Part shown: in pieces, positions 1-11,636 of the stretch
Numbering within the stretch: the stretch's first letter is position 1
Layout: each line of letters begins with the position of its first letter
NCBI GenBank assembly: GCA_030411725.1
Contig: MU839837.1
Coordinates: 248,001 to 312,000, forward strand
DNA from: Echria macrotheca
Taxonomy: Eukaryota > Ascomycota > Sordariomycetes > Sordariales > Schizotheciaceae
Length of the DNA stretch: 64,000 nt
Reading direction: 5' to 3'
Position numbers and translations under genes: made by a program
Notes under the pieces: generated by a model
The model's input: the letters and a program-made list of their open reading frames with translations, nothing else
The model's database searches: none
Told to the model about the DNA's origin: nothing

Positions 1-452
1 GTGAGGGCAAAAAGATCCAGGAAGATGTTTCTCGGGTAGATACTACCTGGGGGAAAAGATTCCGCGGCACCGATTGTGAACATTGTGTAAAGACACTAGC
101 GTCCCGCCGGGTTCGGGGAAAGTGCTTCAAAAATGTTTGCGCTGCCGCCGCCAGGAAAAGGGTGGCTAACATCCCCATTTATCAATAAGCTAAATATGCA
201 ACTAAACGGGGCGGTAATTGAATCCGCTTTGGCAACTTTCTCGCTCGCTAACCTGCTTGCTGATGTCAGGTGACTTGGTGTCCCGCACGCGACCACGACC
301 AGACGCGACGGACCTCAGGTACCAACGGTTCGAGCGCACCATTGTCATTTCCATCAACGCTAATCTTGGTCTCTCCCACTTCATGTAGGTCGAAGTATGA
401 TCCTGGCGTTCTCCACTGTTCTGGGGTTCAACTCGATTGGCTCTAGGAGGAG
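1..452. other. Intergenic, upstream of pol kappa
   Basis: Normal base composition. No open frame here resembles a protein I know, and no tRNA or 5S rRNA was recognised. It presumably holds the promoter and 5' leader of the polymerase gene that starts at 453. Confidence 0.5.
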
Positions 453-2672
453 ATGACGACAAAAGAACCGGACACGGAGCCGGAATCGGCGCCCGCAGGC
501 AATGCCGTCCCGACTCGTGCTGTCGAAGCATCCGGCCGGGATAATCATGACTCTCTCAAATACTCTCTTCTGGGGCCGTCTCTAACGAAAGCCGGGCAAG
601 ATACAGTCGATCAGTCCGTTGTACGTGTTCAGGATGCAACCTGGAGCTTTGAACTAACAAGGCCATGCAGGTATCAGAAATTATCTACGAGGCGTCGAAG
701 GGCTCGAAATTCTTCAACCACGAGGAAGAAAGAGACAAGGCACTCACTGCCAAGGTTCAGCAGATACTCAGCAAGAAACGCGAGCTCGAAAGACTTGATC
801 TTTCCAGGGAGCTCCGCGCTGCAGACAACCTGATAGCACAGCTTGAGCTCTCCAGGGATCTAACTCAGACTATCGTTCATGTAGACTGCGATGCGTTTTG
901 TTAGTTTCCCCCAATTCTTAGCGACTCACTGCTTACCGTCTTCTGAAGACGCTGCTGTTGAGCAGCTGGACCGTCCAGAACTGAAGAACGTGCCATTCGC
1001 AGTTGGCGGCGGCGTCTTGACGACATGCAACTACGTTGCCCGAACTTTCGGATGTCGAAGTGGCATGGCCAGTTTTGTTGCCCTGAGACTCTGCCCCAAG
1101 CTGATCTTGTTGCCACTGAACTTCGACAAGTATAACGCGAAGGCAGCTGAGGTGCGAGCGGTACTTGCTGAATACGATCGTCGGTTCGAGAGCGCAAGCA
1201 TTGATGAAGCCTACCTGAACATCGTAAGTGTCAGATTGGATGCAATTATTCCCTTCTCTAGTCATATTTGGGCTGCCTCGGGAGTGCAGAGCTCCTGAAA
1301 CTGACACAGGGGTCGGTTTCCCCCCAAAGAGGCACGTAGCTAATTTAATCCACCACAGACTGAATATTGCTCGAGCACCGGAATTGAGCCAGCCGAGGCT
1401 GTCTCGAGTATGCGACAAGAGATCTTCGAGAAGACGCGTATAACCGGTAGGCCTGCCACGAAGTGGACCGGAAGACTAAGGACGTGCAACTGACATCGCG
1501 CCAGTCTCGGCTGGGATAGCTGCAAATACTCGTCTCGCCAAAATTTGTTCTAATATCAAGAAGCCCAACGGCCAATTTGTCCTCCCTAATGATCGAGCCG
1601 CCATCATGGACTTCATGGGTGCTTTGAGATGCCGGAAGGTGAATGGGATCGGGCGGGTGTTCGAGCGGGAGCTTGCATCGGTTGGAATCGAAACATGTGG
1701 AGATATTTTCAACCAGCGACAGTATCTCAGCCGGCTATTCGGCGAGAAAGCATACGAGTTCCTCATGAATTGCTTTCTCGGGCTTGGACGAACGACTGTT
1801 CAGCCAGCTGAGGAATACGAGAGGAAGAGGTACGTTCAATCTGGTTACTATAACAGTCCAACCGGCTAATCCGGCATCTCTGTAGTGTCGGCACCGAGTC
1901 GACCTTTCAAGACATGAGCGACCCAGCAGAGCTTCGGGAAAAACTGAGATGGACTGCGGTTGAGTTGGAGAAAGACATGCGACGGGCTGAATGCAAGGGA
2001 CGCACGTTGTGCCTGAAAGTCAAGCTGCACACATTCGAGGTCCTCTCCAGACAAGTCTCTCTTCCCAAAGCTGTCTGGTTGGCAGATGATCTGTACAACT
2101 ATTCACTGCCTATGCTGAGGAAACTCGAAAAGGAGTACCCAGGAATGAAGCTACGGCTTCTGGGGTTGAGATGTACGCATCTCCAAAGCACAAAGTCACC
2201 GGATACGTTGGCGTTCTTTGGACTTCGACGCAAGACTTCTCAGCAGGACTCATCCGGGGCTACGGAGTTGGATTTTGTCGAGGGAGAATGGGAGGAGTGG
2301 CCAGAAATCATGGGCGGGAGTGGAGAAGCGACCGAGAGCGGTCTGGGGGATGTTGAACTTACGGCCAGTGGTCCTTATCGCCGACATGGAAAAGAGATCC
2401 TGCCTAATCCTGCAGAAGAGCCTGTTGTCGATGACAGGTGGGACTGTCCAGTTTGCGGACGTCCCCAGCTTGCCGACGAGAGGCAGTTCAACGAGCACAT
2501 CGACTTGTGCCTGTCGCGGCAGGCAATTCGAAATACCGTCCAGCAAGATGCAATAAAACAGGCGGCACCCATCAGCGGAAGAAGCACAACGCCAGATGCC
2601 AGAAGGGCGAAGAAGAGAGGAAGACCAGCGGTGGCACACGATCCGAAGCAAAAGAAGCTGTGCTTCGGATGA
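453..2672 (+). CDS. DNA polymerase kappa (Y-family translesion polymerase)
   Basis: Six exons: 453-620, 671-899, 949-1223, 1359-1446, 1505-1829, 1886-2672, giving 623 aa. All introns are GT-AG, 49-135 bp, and frame is kept across every junction. It inserts nucleotides opposite damaged template bases in the nucleus. Y-family motifs are visible: VDCDAFY near residues 127-133 (the Tyr codon is split by an intron), NYVARTFGCRSGM, and the catalytic SIDEAYL near 216-222. A helix-hairpin-helix-like KVNGIGRVFE follows, then a little-finger region. A Rad18-type UBZ zinc finger lies at about 547-570 with C-x2-C-x13-H-x3-C spacing, the usual ubiquitin-binding module of kappa enzymes. The basic tail ends QKKLCFG, which resembles but does not match a PCNA-binding PIP box. 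The N-terminal extension of over 100 residues ahead of the first motif separates kappa from bacterial DinB. Known family function; exons inferred. Confidence 0.93.
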
Positions 2673-2970
2673 AGACGATCGCAGCTCGGGAACGGGCCCG
2701 TCGTCAAGTAGCATGGCAACCCGTTCTTAGTATCAATGAATAGCAAACCACATTACAGGTAAACGCATTTCGCCTTCGATGCTGTGATTCACACGTCTGC
2801 AGGATTGACCTCTCAGGTTGTATTCAACCACTGATCAGGGCGGGAGTAAATACATTTACGCCGATGATGCATACACTGTTCCGTTTTAATTCCCCATAAA
2901 GACAAAGTCTGGGTTATGTACTCCAGCGCCCTGAGGCCGGTTCCAACGGAGTGCCCTTGGGATCATTTCT

Positions 2971-3734
2971 CTAGAGCTCGTTGTGCTCCTGCGTGTCATC
3001 GGTATCCGCCACCACCGTCTTCACAGCCTCGGCAGCCTCGCTCACAGCGCTGGCAACTTTCTCAACAACCTTGGCTGTTGCTTTGGCCTCCTCGCTTGTA
3101 GCGGACTTGGTAACGATGGATTCAGGCTTGGGAACTCCCTCGATGCCGACGAGCTCGGTTTCGAAAACTGTTGAAAAGGAGAATAGTCAGCAACGCGAAG
3201 AGGATCAACAAAGGCATAGATATGGGGAAGTGTACCCAAAGTAGAGCCTGCTGGGATTGGGCCAACGCTGCGCTGTCCATAGCCGTAGTTAGGACCGATG
3301 GTCAAAGTCCGCTTCTCGCCAATGCACATGTCAAGCAGACCCTCGTCCCATCTGCGAAGATACCATTAGCCCGACGAAAGACCAGCTGGATCGATAGCGG
3401 CTTTACCCCTTGATCACCTGTCCGCCGCCGAGCTTGAAGCCGAAAGGCTGGCCGCGGTCGTAGCCTGACGTGGCAGAAGTGGTCAGCACCCCCAATTGAT
3501 CGGCAGTTGGGCACCGAGAAGACGGTGTAACTTGTGCCCGGCAGACTCACTGGCATCGAACTTCTCGCCATTGGATTGCAGGGTTCCGCGATAATGGACG
3601 TTGATCTTGTCGCCCTTTTGCGATTTACGCTCACACTCTACGGGGAGCGTCACGTCAATCTTGAGATCATCCGAGGCCAGGACGCCAATGGCAGCCGAGG
3701 CGAGCAATGAAAGCGACAGCAGTACCGACTGCAT
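2971..3734 (-). CDS. ER-lumenal FKBP-type peptidyl-prolyl isomerase, HNEL tail
   Basis: Four exons on the minus strand: 3734-3551, 3464-3407, 3351-3236, 3167-2971, giving 184 aa. Introns are 86, 55 and 68 bp. Residues 1 to about 20 form a signal peptide (MQSVLLSLSLLASAAIGVLA). The FKBP domain follows, with INVHYRGTL, FDASYDRGQPFGFKLGGGQVIKGWDEGL, MCIGEKRTLTIGPNYGYG and IPAGSTLVFETELVGI. A 50-residue Ala/Glu-rich tail ends in HNEL, an ER-retrieval signal. This is the arrangement of the fungal FKBP22/FKBP2 type, which catalyses proline isomerisation during folding of secretory proteins. It converges on the polymerase gene with 298 bp between stop codons. Start at 3734 is chosen because the signal peptide begins there. 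Confidence 0.94.
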
Positions 3735-5463
3735 TGTGGCAAAGATGTGTCTTGATATTGCACTAATTGGGGGTTTTAGAGGAATTGGGCTCTGTCGCGG
3801 CAATGTGTACCAGTAGATGAAATCACAAACTCGCAGTTTGGTAGCAGTTGTTTGTTGGTGTGGCCAGCTGGTCTTTGCATGAGGGGAAAACGTTACACCA
3901 AGCGACCCCAGCTTTGGAGAAGCGTCACGCTGAAGCGTAACTGGGAAATGGGAATTGACTGACGCAATGCTGCCGGATTTAAGCGATAACTTAGGCTTAT
4001 CGATACAGAATAAGCGCGCCTGTTCGCCAAGAAGGAACCACATCCAAACCGACGAGTTTCAAGGCGACGAGTCTGGACACCGAAACACTGGTGCTCACCG
4101 AGGGGATCCGCAACGTGACTGGCGGCGATCCAAAGACAGCCTCGTCCGGAAACCCGGTTTGGCTGCCCTCCCAGAACAACCCAATTCTCCCCAATGCATC
4201 GCCTCGGGACGATGAGGCTAACTGGTACCAAGCTGCGATAATTGTGGCCACCGAAAACCAGATGTTATAACCACGAGTTTCTCCGAAACGCGGGTTGGAT
4301 GAAGCATTGGATGCCTCTCACTATCCAGATCACAATTGCAAAATCAGCACAGGTCGGCAGGTCAAGATGTGAATTGTGAAATGCGGGATTCCACAGCCGG
4401 CGATGAGGTCCACCCGGGCCTCCGGGTGGGTCCGTTGATTGGCCGGAAATGCCGTTGCGGCTTCCAGTTGCTTGCACAATGCTCGCGAACGGGTACTTGG
4501 AATTCACAATGTCGCGATGTCAATTTCCACTGCCTTGAAAGGCTCGAGAATCCAGGCGTGAAGCGCCCCTGTGTCAGGCTCTCAGGTATCTCTGAGTCAC
4601 CACGCTGGGGAGTTTCTCGGAGGAGGCCGCTCTGATTCTGTTTTCCCAGGCAGCAGCCCCACTTCGGCCGGTGTGAAGACTGTCAAACCCCGAGTTTCCA
4701 GGCAGTGATGAGCCCGAGAGAGAGCCTTCGTCACCGGCGGTCTTTTTGTCCCCAGGGGTTCGAGCGCCTTAGGCGTCCCGCGGTCCACCAAGCGCTAGCC
4801 CCTGAGAGGCAGCGTGGCTTGTCGGTCCAGTGACCAGCCCCCTGCTGCTGGTTCAGAAGTGTATTCCAGCAGGGGATGTCCACTGACCGAAGACGCCTAC
4901 TCAGGCTTTCCAGCACCGACAGACCTCCGCCCTGTTCGCCACCGACCGCAGCACTTTGTTGAGTTGCAACCCATTATTCCATTTGCCTGATTTGGTCTGC
5001 TGCCTGTAGCGGCCTTGACGATCCCCAGGGCTCTCTGATTATCAATTGTTGTCGTGGATTGCGTCCCGCCCAATCCCGCCATCTTTCCCGGTCTGCTGCT
5101 TCGTCGAGCCCCGGGGCATACACTTGTTCCCGCCTGGTTTGACTCATCTATCAGTCGGCCAAGCGGTCCAGCATGTTATTGCCTTGCGATATGCCCTGGG
5201 TAAGGTACCTGACCGAGGGGACCTGTCGGCCTTATCGTCAACATTGTCTCCACCGAGGTTCAAGTGACTCGACTTGTCTTTGCAGCCCGGCAGTTTACAT
5301 ATATATTTCTCCTATGTCTACCTACCTTTCTATTCAAGATGCTCTCTCCCCAGAAGCATCATTACGCGCTGAGTGTCTCTCGTCTCAACCGTGTCCATCG
5401 AATCCAAACACATCTCAGTCGTAGCTCCTTCTTCGCTCTTGCAGCCTCGTCCATCTCCCCAAC
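3735..5463. other. Intergenic, 1.7 kb, no recognised gene
   Basis: Promoter side of the FKBP gene on the left and of the small gene at 5464 on the right. Many short open frames occur on both strands but none has recognisable content or a coherent exon chain. A GC-rich inverted repeat (8-bp arms, 4-nt loop) sits at 4410-4429. A TATA-like stretch (CATATATAT) followed by pyrimidine-rich sequence lies near 5297-5360, about 150 bp ahead of the 5464 start. Confidence 0.5.
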
Positions 5464-5880
5464 ATGTCTTCCCCATCCTACAAGTACGGAAGCGGCGTCG
5501 TCCTTTACCAATCTGCCGGCTCAAGGAGTTCGCCCTCGGTTACCAACCGGTCGACCACCGACTACTCGACGCAGTCATCGTCCTCGATGGGGTCTTCCAA
5601 CAACTCGTCTTCTACTCAGAGCGGTTACCAAAGAAGCTACCGCTCGGGTAACTCTGGTATGTCAAGTCAGTGTTAGGTCCTTGGTGATCACAGACTAACA
5701 TCACTCCCAGTCGACTACCATACCGATGTCCGTCAATCCAGGTCGCGGAACGGTACCGAGGTCGTTGTCATCAACCACAGGAAAAGCTCGCCTACAGTCC
5801 AGCCTCGATCTGCGGAGCCTCACTCCTCCGACTACTACCAGTCTTCTCGTAGCTCCCAGGGGAGCAGGAGTAGCAGATGA
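5464..5880 (+). CDS. Small Ser/Tyr-rich protein, unknown function
   Basis: Two exons, 5464-5656 and 5711-5880, with a 54-bp GT-AG intron (donor GTATGT). The product is 120 aa. The first half is low-complexity Ser/Thr/Asn/Gln with Tyr repeats (YKYGSG, GYQRSYRSG). The second half has a more ordered patch, DYHTDVRQSRSRNGTEVVVINHRK, then another Ser/Tyr-rich tail ending QGSRSSR. There is no signal peptide or membrane segment. I do not recognise the family. Bias aside, the in-frame splice and pyrimidine-rich leader argue that it is a real gene. A disordered, possibly phosphorylated protein is a guess. Confidence 0.62.
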
Positions 5881-6574
5881 TACGTCCAACATTCCGCAAC
5901 TTGCAATCTGATTGTGCTTGGGAGGTTTTGTCTTTTTTCTTAAAGCATGGCTAGGGAGTCACGGTGGCGTTCTTGACTGCAATTGTCTTTTGTCGTTGGC
6001 TTGAAGCGACATCCTGGGTAACTCATGGCTTTCTTACGGGCATTGATCAGCGTGGACACATTGAGGGCGACCTTTGTACACTATTATCTCGCGCCGAACC
6101 GTAATAGGGACGGGAATCGATATTGTGGAGTTGAACAACAATCTCATCCGTGACATGCATGACGAGGTGCACAAAAGCTGCACTTTTTGACAGGAACACA
6201 TGCGGCCACCCGGTCCGTTCATGCAGGGTTACAATCTTGCTGTACGTAATTTGTCGCCCAGTCCAACAGGTGCCTTCCCAGGCAGCTGGGACCTTTTGGC
6301 CAGACTCGGCACAATGCGGATCGGGTTCCCATGCTGCCAGGGACCTTTGTTTCCCGGTGAAAGACCTCTCGAATGACCTGATAGCCTTTTAGAACCCAAA
6401 GTTTGTGTCTAGTATAATTATCTCAGTGAGGTATTCTCCTCGAATAACCGTCGTGGCATTTACAAATATAGGCCCTGCAGCCATCGTGCATTCCAACCAG
6501 TCGAAGGTCCCCATCCTCCGACCTTCAACTGGTTCCCCATTCGCCGAAATGGTTCAGAGCCAGAAAATTCCACT
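5881..6574. other. Convergent intergenic between 5464 gene and RTC5
   Basis: 3' flanks of two convergent genes. No coherent coding frame, RNA gene or repeat recognised. Confidence 0.5.
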
Positions 6575-8437
6575 CTAACCCATACTCCCGCCACTACGGT
6601 TACCTCCTACCAGCCCGGCCATCTCAAGCAGAGCCCGGTCAGCTTCGATATCCCCCGTGCCTAGGTTGATTCTCCGCCTCGCCTCGGCCTCTCTGGCCTC
6701 CCACGCCCAGCGCTCAGCTTGGTTCTTTGCCTCTTCATCTGACCCACATCCCCACACCTCCAGGCTCTCAATTTCAAATCGTTCTTGGAAGTCAAATTTC
6801 CTCGTCTGGCTCGTGCCAAATGCACCACCCTTGGATGTGAAGTCGTGAGTGAAGCAGCCAAACTCAAAGCTTCCATCCAGGACTAGTGAGACCGTACCAA
6901 GTGCTATGGTACTGGCTCGCCGGTAAGTCTGTGTGGATTGCGGTGGCGGACAGCCGAAGGAGATCCCGGCGTGTGGTGTTGAAGGCGACGGCTTGGTAAA
7001 CGAGGCGTAGTCTTTATTCAACGTGGAGGCATGCAGCACATCGTGGAATGGCTCTAGCTGGAATAACAGCGTGTCGTCGCCCCCAAAGCATTCGCGGTGG
7101 GTATGTTTCCAGGGCTGAGAGATATATACACCAAATGTGAGCCTATCTCCTGTCCCCCCACGTGAAGGCCGGAAACGCCGTGGCGGTAGTGTCGTTAGAA
7201 ACGCCGAGTCCGTGCCGGTATTCCTATCGGACGTATCCTCGAGAAGGCGAGTCCCACGGACGAGAAGGATTGTGGGCGCTCTCCAATTGAAGACCTTTGT
7301 CTCGAAACTACCCATGCTAAATCCGTCGTCGTCTCCAGAATAGAGCAGGCGCAACCGTCGAAAGAGTGAGCTACCGGGGAGGAAAAAGGAAAGCTGCGAC
7401 AAAGTGTTGATATTCATTACAGACGCGGTGTCCTGCAGTAATGGCTGGACCAAGTCTGGGATGGGGGTGTCCTTCGCCTCGCTGAGGTGTTTATGAAAGT
7501 CCAGATTCTTAGAAAACAAGAAGTGCTCGAACAAGGGCGTGAAGCCATCGAAAAGAAACGGCATTGATGCCGGTATAACGGTATTGAAGCGGTCGAATCT
7601 GAGACCTGGGGCTTGCTCGACATCTAGAAACGCCGCCAGGATACACTCTGCGGTCAACCTCAGGCTTTCGAGAGACTCACCGGCCAGCCGGTCCGAATAC
7701 AAGGAGAGACTCTCCTGAGCATCCAGGGGTGCAATCAAAAGGAGAAGCATGATAAGCTTCCGGAAATTGTCCGCCGGAACAATGGCGTCGCGGACAGAAA
7801 TGGACGCCTGCTTTTTGAAAAACTTGGTAGAATGTAGGTAGTCAAAAGCCTCAAGGACCAAGTCATCAAAGTCGCCATCGCTATCCTCCGCTGCCTCAAG
7901 TTCCGTATCCGCTTGCTCCAGAGTACCAGCACGGTCCCTGGCTGTCGGTTCAGGGTGTTTGCGATCGTAGACAGCCATACTACCGAATAGGAGCTTCATG
8001 CGGTCCGACGCTCCTTTTGCCAGTACTCGTTCGTACCGTTTCGTCAAAATAGTGATAACCATAACTATTTGTTCGAGACCCAGCACAGCGGGGGCATCAT
8101 GTAAGAACGGGAAGGCGCCGATATACGATACGATCTGGAAAAGGATAGGAGAGACACCGAGGAGGTCAGGTATTTCCAGGAACCGTGCGACGGTGTCTTC
8201 CTTCAGATAAAGGACTCCTTGCTCGTGATCGGCGAGGCTTTTGAAGACATCCTTGAGCGATAGGAGTTCGAGGGGAGTGAAACATCTTTCGGCAAACCGG
8301 CTAGCCTATAGGTTTCGACGGATTTAGTGGGGGCTCTGTAGAACTATTTAGATATGTTCTCCTGATAAACTTACCAGCTCCTTCGTGAGCAACTCGTGGG
8401 GAGGCGCCCGGACTTCAGACGAGCTCCCCTGCCCCAT
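6575..8437 (-). CDS. RTC5: RTC5-type TLDc-domain protein
   Basis: Two exons on the minus strand, 8437-8375 and 8305-6575, separated by a 69-bp intron with donor GTAAGT; 597 aa. The short first exon encodes MGQGSSSEVRAPPHELLTKEL; the MGQ start looks like an N-myristoylation site, usual in this family. Residues 22-110 include FTPLELLSLKDVFKSLAD, typical of fungal Restriction of Telomere Capping 5. A TLDc domain occupies roughly residues 320-545 (LSFFLPGSSLFRRLRLLYSGDDDGFSMGSFETKVFNWRAPTILLVRG, then FGCFTHDFTSKGGAFGTSQTRKFDFQERFEIESLEVWGCG). TLDc proteins bind and regulate the V-ATPase; in yeast RTC5 promotes V-ATPase disassembly. Length and domain order match the family. The C-terminus after the domain is a charged, Glu/Arg-rich helix. 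Confidence 0.88.
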
Positions 8438-9051
8438 GGTTTGATCCCGACGTCACCGATGTCATCGGGCATGCAATGCTGCGTATCTCGGGGGACAGTT
8501 TTGTCTTTCAAGCCATCATGCAACCCGTCAATATTGTCGTTTTGGAAGGCCGGGGAGCGTCTTCCACGTTGTCGTGCGAGGGGAGGTTTCGGTGTGCGAC
8601 AGCATTTGGGGGAGGATGACTGATGGTCCGATCCGAAGTACCTACCCCGGCGGGCCTGGTCCGGTCGCTTCCTGGCCAACCTCGACCCCGCATCAGCTCA
8701 GGTACAGTATTAGCTGCCCCCGCACCTACTGTGCCCTTCCTGACTGGAATGCGGGGCAATAATAGCCTGCCAAGTCACAGCAGGTGCGTCACTGTTACCG
8801 TGGCAGAAAACGGGTCGAGGTTGCTGTTGTCTAACTAGTTAGCTGCTGGTATGGGGTGACCCAATCGCATGGTGTGCGGCCCGTGGCGGCCTTATATGAA
8901 GACGCAATGAGCCCGCCTGGTCCTTTCAGAGCCAGGTGCATTTCATCAATCCATCACTCCGTAAAAACAACCGAATATCAGGCTCATCGAAACTCTGCTC
9001 CGTTCCAGAAGAGCAGAAAACACGCAAAACAAATTACGAAGGAGTAGGATC
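8438..9051. promoter_or_regulatory. Divergent promoter region RTC5 / RPEL gene
   Basis: 614 bp between two divergent start codons. It must hold both promoters. No specific operator was identified. Confidence 0.45.
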
Positions 9052-9572
9052 ATGGCTGACCAGGAAAACACCCAACAACAACCGCCTGTGGATGAGACCC
9101 CGATCTCTCCCAGTCGTCCCAATGCAGCTCGCAAGAATTCCCTTGAAAACCACCTGCTACATCGCCCCGAGAGACAGGAACTCGTGGAAAGTACGTCCCC
9201 AGGGTTCTTCTCTGCCTATGGTATCAAATCGCGGACCGCCCAAAACGGTGCTGACATGTCGATGCGTTACTCAGAGAATATCCTCCCCGCCTCCAGCGCG
9301 GCCCCAGGACTCCAGGCACAGCAGAAGGAGGTAAGTGCGATGCCCGCTTGATCAACTCCACGCAGAAAGCCGGCATTCTGACTAGCCATCGGCATCCCGA
9401 TTAGCTCGAGAAGCACATGCGTGCAGATTCGTTGAACGAAAAGATCGCCCACCGACCATCCCCGGAGGCCTTGATCAAAGAAGGCGTCCTCCATGAAGAC
9501 CCCCGCTCGCCGGAAGAGAAGTACGCTGAAGCGATCGAGGAAGAGTATGCCAAGCGAGAGGGAGGCGCCTAA
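9052..9572 (+). CDS. Small RPEL-repeat protein
   Basis: Two exons, 9052-9330 and 9405-9572, joined across a 74-bp intron with donor GTAAGT and acceptor TTAG; 148 aa. Two RPEL-like motifs are visible: RKNSLENHLLHRPERQELVESTSPG (about residues 24-48) and RADSLNEKIAHRPSPEALIKEGVL (about 99-122). In animals, RPEL motifs of MRTF and Phactr proteins bind G-actin. The rest is acidic or disordered with SP sites (PISPSRP, RSPEEKYAEA), ending in an acidic helix. There is no signal peptide. Actin binding is inferred from the motif only. Divergent from RTC5. Confidence 0.82.
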
Positions 9573-10192
9573 GCAGTGACGTAATGCTATTGGGCGGAAA
9601 AAACTACATGTTTTTTTAAGGTCCTCTACAATGTAATTTTTTTTTGGGACCTGCTGGTAAGATTCGTCGCTGCGAACATCGGACCTCACTGGAGGAAGAA
9701 TTATGTGTGAAAGAGGCTAATTTACGTTGGCTGCTTGTTCCGAGCCCCTTGCGGAAACCCAACTTGATTCCACTCGTGTCACAGAAAATATGTTCCGTAG
9801 TGGCATCACAATTGGAAATTATTTGCCCGCTGCGAGGGTGTTCATGGTCAAAAAGCGTGTTCCCGGGGAATCTCTTGCAAACAAGAGCTTCCCTCCCGTC
9901 CAGGTGCTACCAGGACAAATTTCGAGAGGCCCGTTGACTTGATACATAACTTGGCTCGCGGCCGGGCGTTGGCTCCCCATCAGCCGGGTTTCCGATCACC
10001 TTGACACGAGAAAAACAATCGCTGGAGGCTCGAAACGCCTACTCGAGGAACGGGTAACTTCTAATACTACACGTCCACCTAGCCTCGACACATAAATACA
10101 TGGTTACATAACAAGTTATGAACAGGAAAGGGAGCTTGGAGCGGATTTTGGTACAACCTGGTGCCCGGAGTTTCTCTGCTGACCGGCCCTGT
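9573..10192. other. Convergent intergenic, RPEL gene and RCF1
   Basis: 3' flanks of two convergent genes. Short T-runs lie just past the RPEL stop, around 9609-9650. No coding sequence or RNA gene recognised. Confidence 0.5.
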
Positions 10193-10888
10193 TCATTTTC
10201 GACTTTCATCCAAGTTTGGCTGCGGACCACCAGACTCTGGAGGTACACCCTGTTGAGTTGGCTTTGAACTCTTGAACCAGCCGCCTAAAGACCCAAGGAC
10301 ACCATCGCCGCTCTTGTCGCCTCCGGTGGCTTCTGAGGACTCGACCACTTTACTTGCCTCGAGTGCCGCTCGCGCCTGAGCAGCAACTCCATCCGGGCTG
10401 GTACTGCCGGCAGTGCGTTCTGCGGCCCTCTTCTTTCTTTTCTCCAACTTCTCCTTGAGCGCCTTATCTTCCTCGTCCCTGATCTCAAGCTCCCTGATCC
10501 ACTTTTGTCTTTTCTCCTCGGCTTCTTGTTGTTGCTGGATTTTCCATAGCTCTCTCTGCTTCTGTCGATCTTTGGAATAATAGGCGCCACCGGCGACGAT
10601 GGCGATGACTGTGAAGGCTTGCGCTGCCACGCGGGCCCGGAACATGCGCTGCACTTGCTGGTGGTCCCCTCGGCGGGTTGCTCGGTAGGCGTTGGTAAAA
10701 GCCGCAACTGTCAAGATACAGCCGATTGGTACCAGCGGCTCCTCCTTGAGTCGCCTGATCACCTTTTGAAGAGGTCTCTCATTGTAGAAATCACTAGGAG
10801 ACAGTGTCAAATGCTAGTCATCGATCTCGGGCGTGTGGGACACTCACGCATTGTCATCGAACGACGACGGCAAGGGGCGATCGGTCAT
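10193..10888 (-). CDS. RCF1: Respiratory supercomplex factor 1 (HIG1 domain)
   Basis: Two exons on the minus strand, 10888-10848 and 10793-10193, with a 54-bp intron (donor GTGAGT); 213 aa. The first exon encodes MTDRPLPSSFDDNA, joining DFYNERPLQKVIRRLKEEPLVPIG, the usual start of fungal Rcf1. The HIG1 domain spans about residues 14-100, with two hydrophobic segments (LVPIGCILTVAAFTNAYRA and AAQAFTVIAIVAGGAYYS) and the signature QRMFRARVAAQAF between them. The C-terminal half is a charged coiled coil (WKIQQQQEAEEKRQKWIRELEIRDEEDKALKEKLEKRKKRAAE) and a disordered tail. Rcf1 sits in the mitochondrial inner membrane and supports assembly of complex III/IV supercomplexes. Confidence 0.93.
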
Positions 10889-11636
10889 GTTCACAATCTT
10901 GTCGGCGGTTTCGGGCTGAATAACCGATGCGATCGAGCAGTAGACGGTATCGGAGTCGCGTCAGAAGGCAGACTATCGACGTGGTCTCCAGTGAGCGTGA
11001 ATCGTATGTGGTGGAATTTGCATCACCCTGGCTTGGAGCTGGGTCTTGGCGCACAAGCCGCATCCGACAGTGTGGACCATTTGGCGCATCCGAGGTGGGG
11101 TTGGGAGACGCGGCATTTGCCGGTCTTGACCAGGCCATACCTACCTACCAAGTAGGTATGGACGCCCTGAACTGTGTACACACACCTCACACATCTCCCA
11201 GCGAGTCCAGTAAACGATTACCGTGGCACTGCTGCAAACTCGTGGGCAAATCGATCTACCAGTACCGATCCTTCAGAGAAGATACAAGTCTAGCTTCTAG
11301 GAACCATCAACCGTCTTCCCTGTGCGTCCGCGGATCCGTACTTCCGTGGAGATGAAAAAATCCATGCTCCGCTTCCTGGTGAGAAGATTTGTGCGGCGAA
11401 TGCAGTCCGGCCCCAAGCCCATACGGTATCTCGTCATTGTCAGCGGCCCATCTACAGTTTATCGGTAGCAAAGGGTGAGTGCTTGCCACCCCGCAGTGGG
11501 GTGCTGGTGATTGGGTGGGATCTTTTACGCAGGGGCAAGTATCGGAGGGCCACCAAAATTTTGCGGTCATCTCTCCTGAGAAAGATGGAGTCAAAGACTC
11601 ACCGCACCTCATCTCATAATCACCACCACAGTCAAG
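10889..11636. promoter_or_regulatory. Divergent promoter region RCF1 / ILV1
   Basis: 748 bp between divergent start codons. A perfect inverted repeat (10-bp arms CCATACCTAC / GTAGGTATGG, 7-nt loop) lies at 11135-11161. An ATG at 11585 is out of frame with the ILV1 start and would act as an upstream ORF if included in the leader. No other gene recognised. Confidence 0.45.

Noticed and set aside
317..345. GGTTCGA motifs as tRNA B boxes (also near 4757)
   Set aside because: No acceptor stem or A box at correct spacing, and the B-box 3' half does not fit.
453..833. Long single-frame reading of the first pol kappa exon (126 codons)
   Set aside because: It reads through the intron at 621-670; splicing there gives the expected VSEIIYEASKGSKFFNHEEE continuation.
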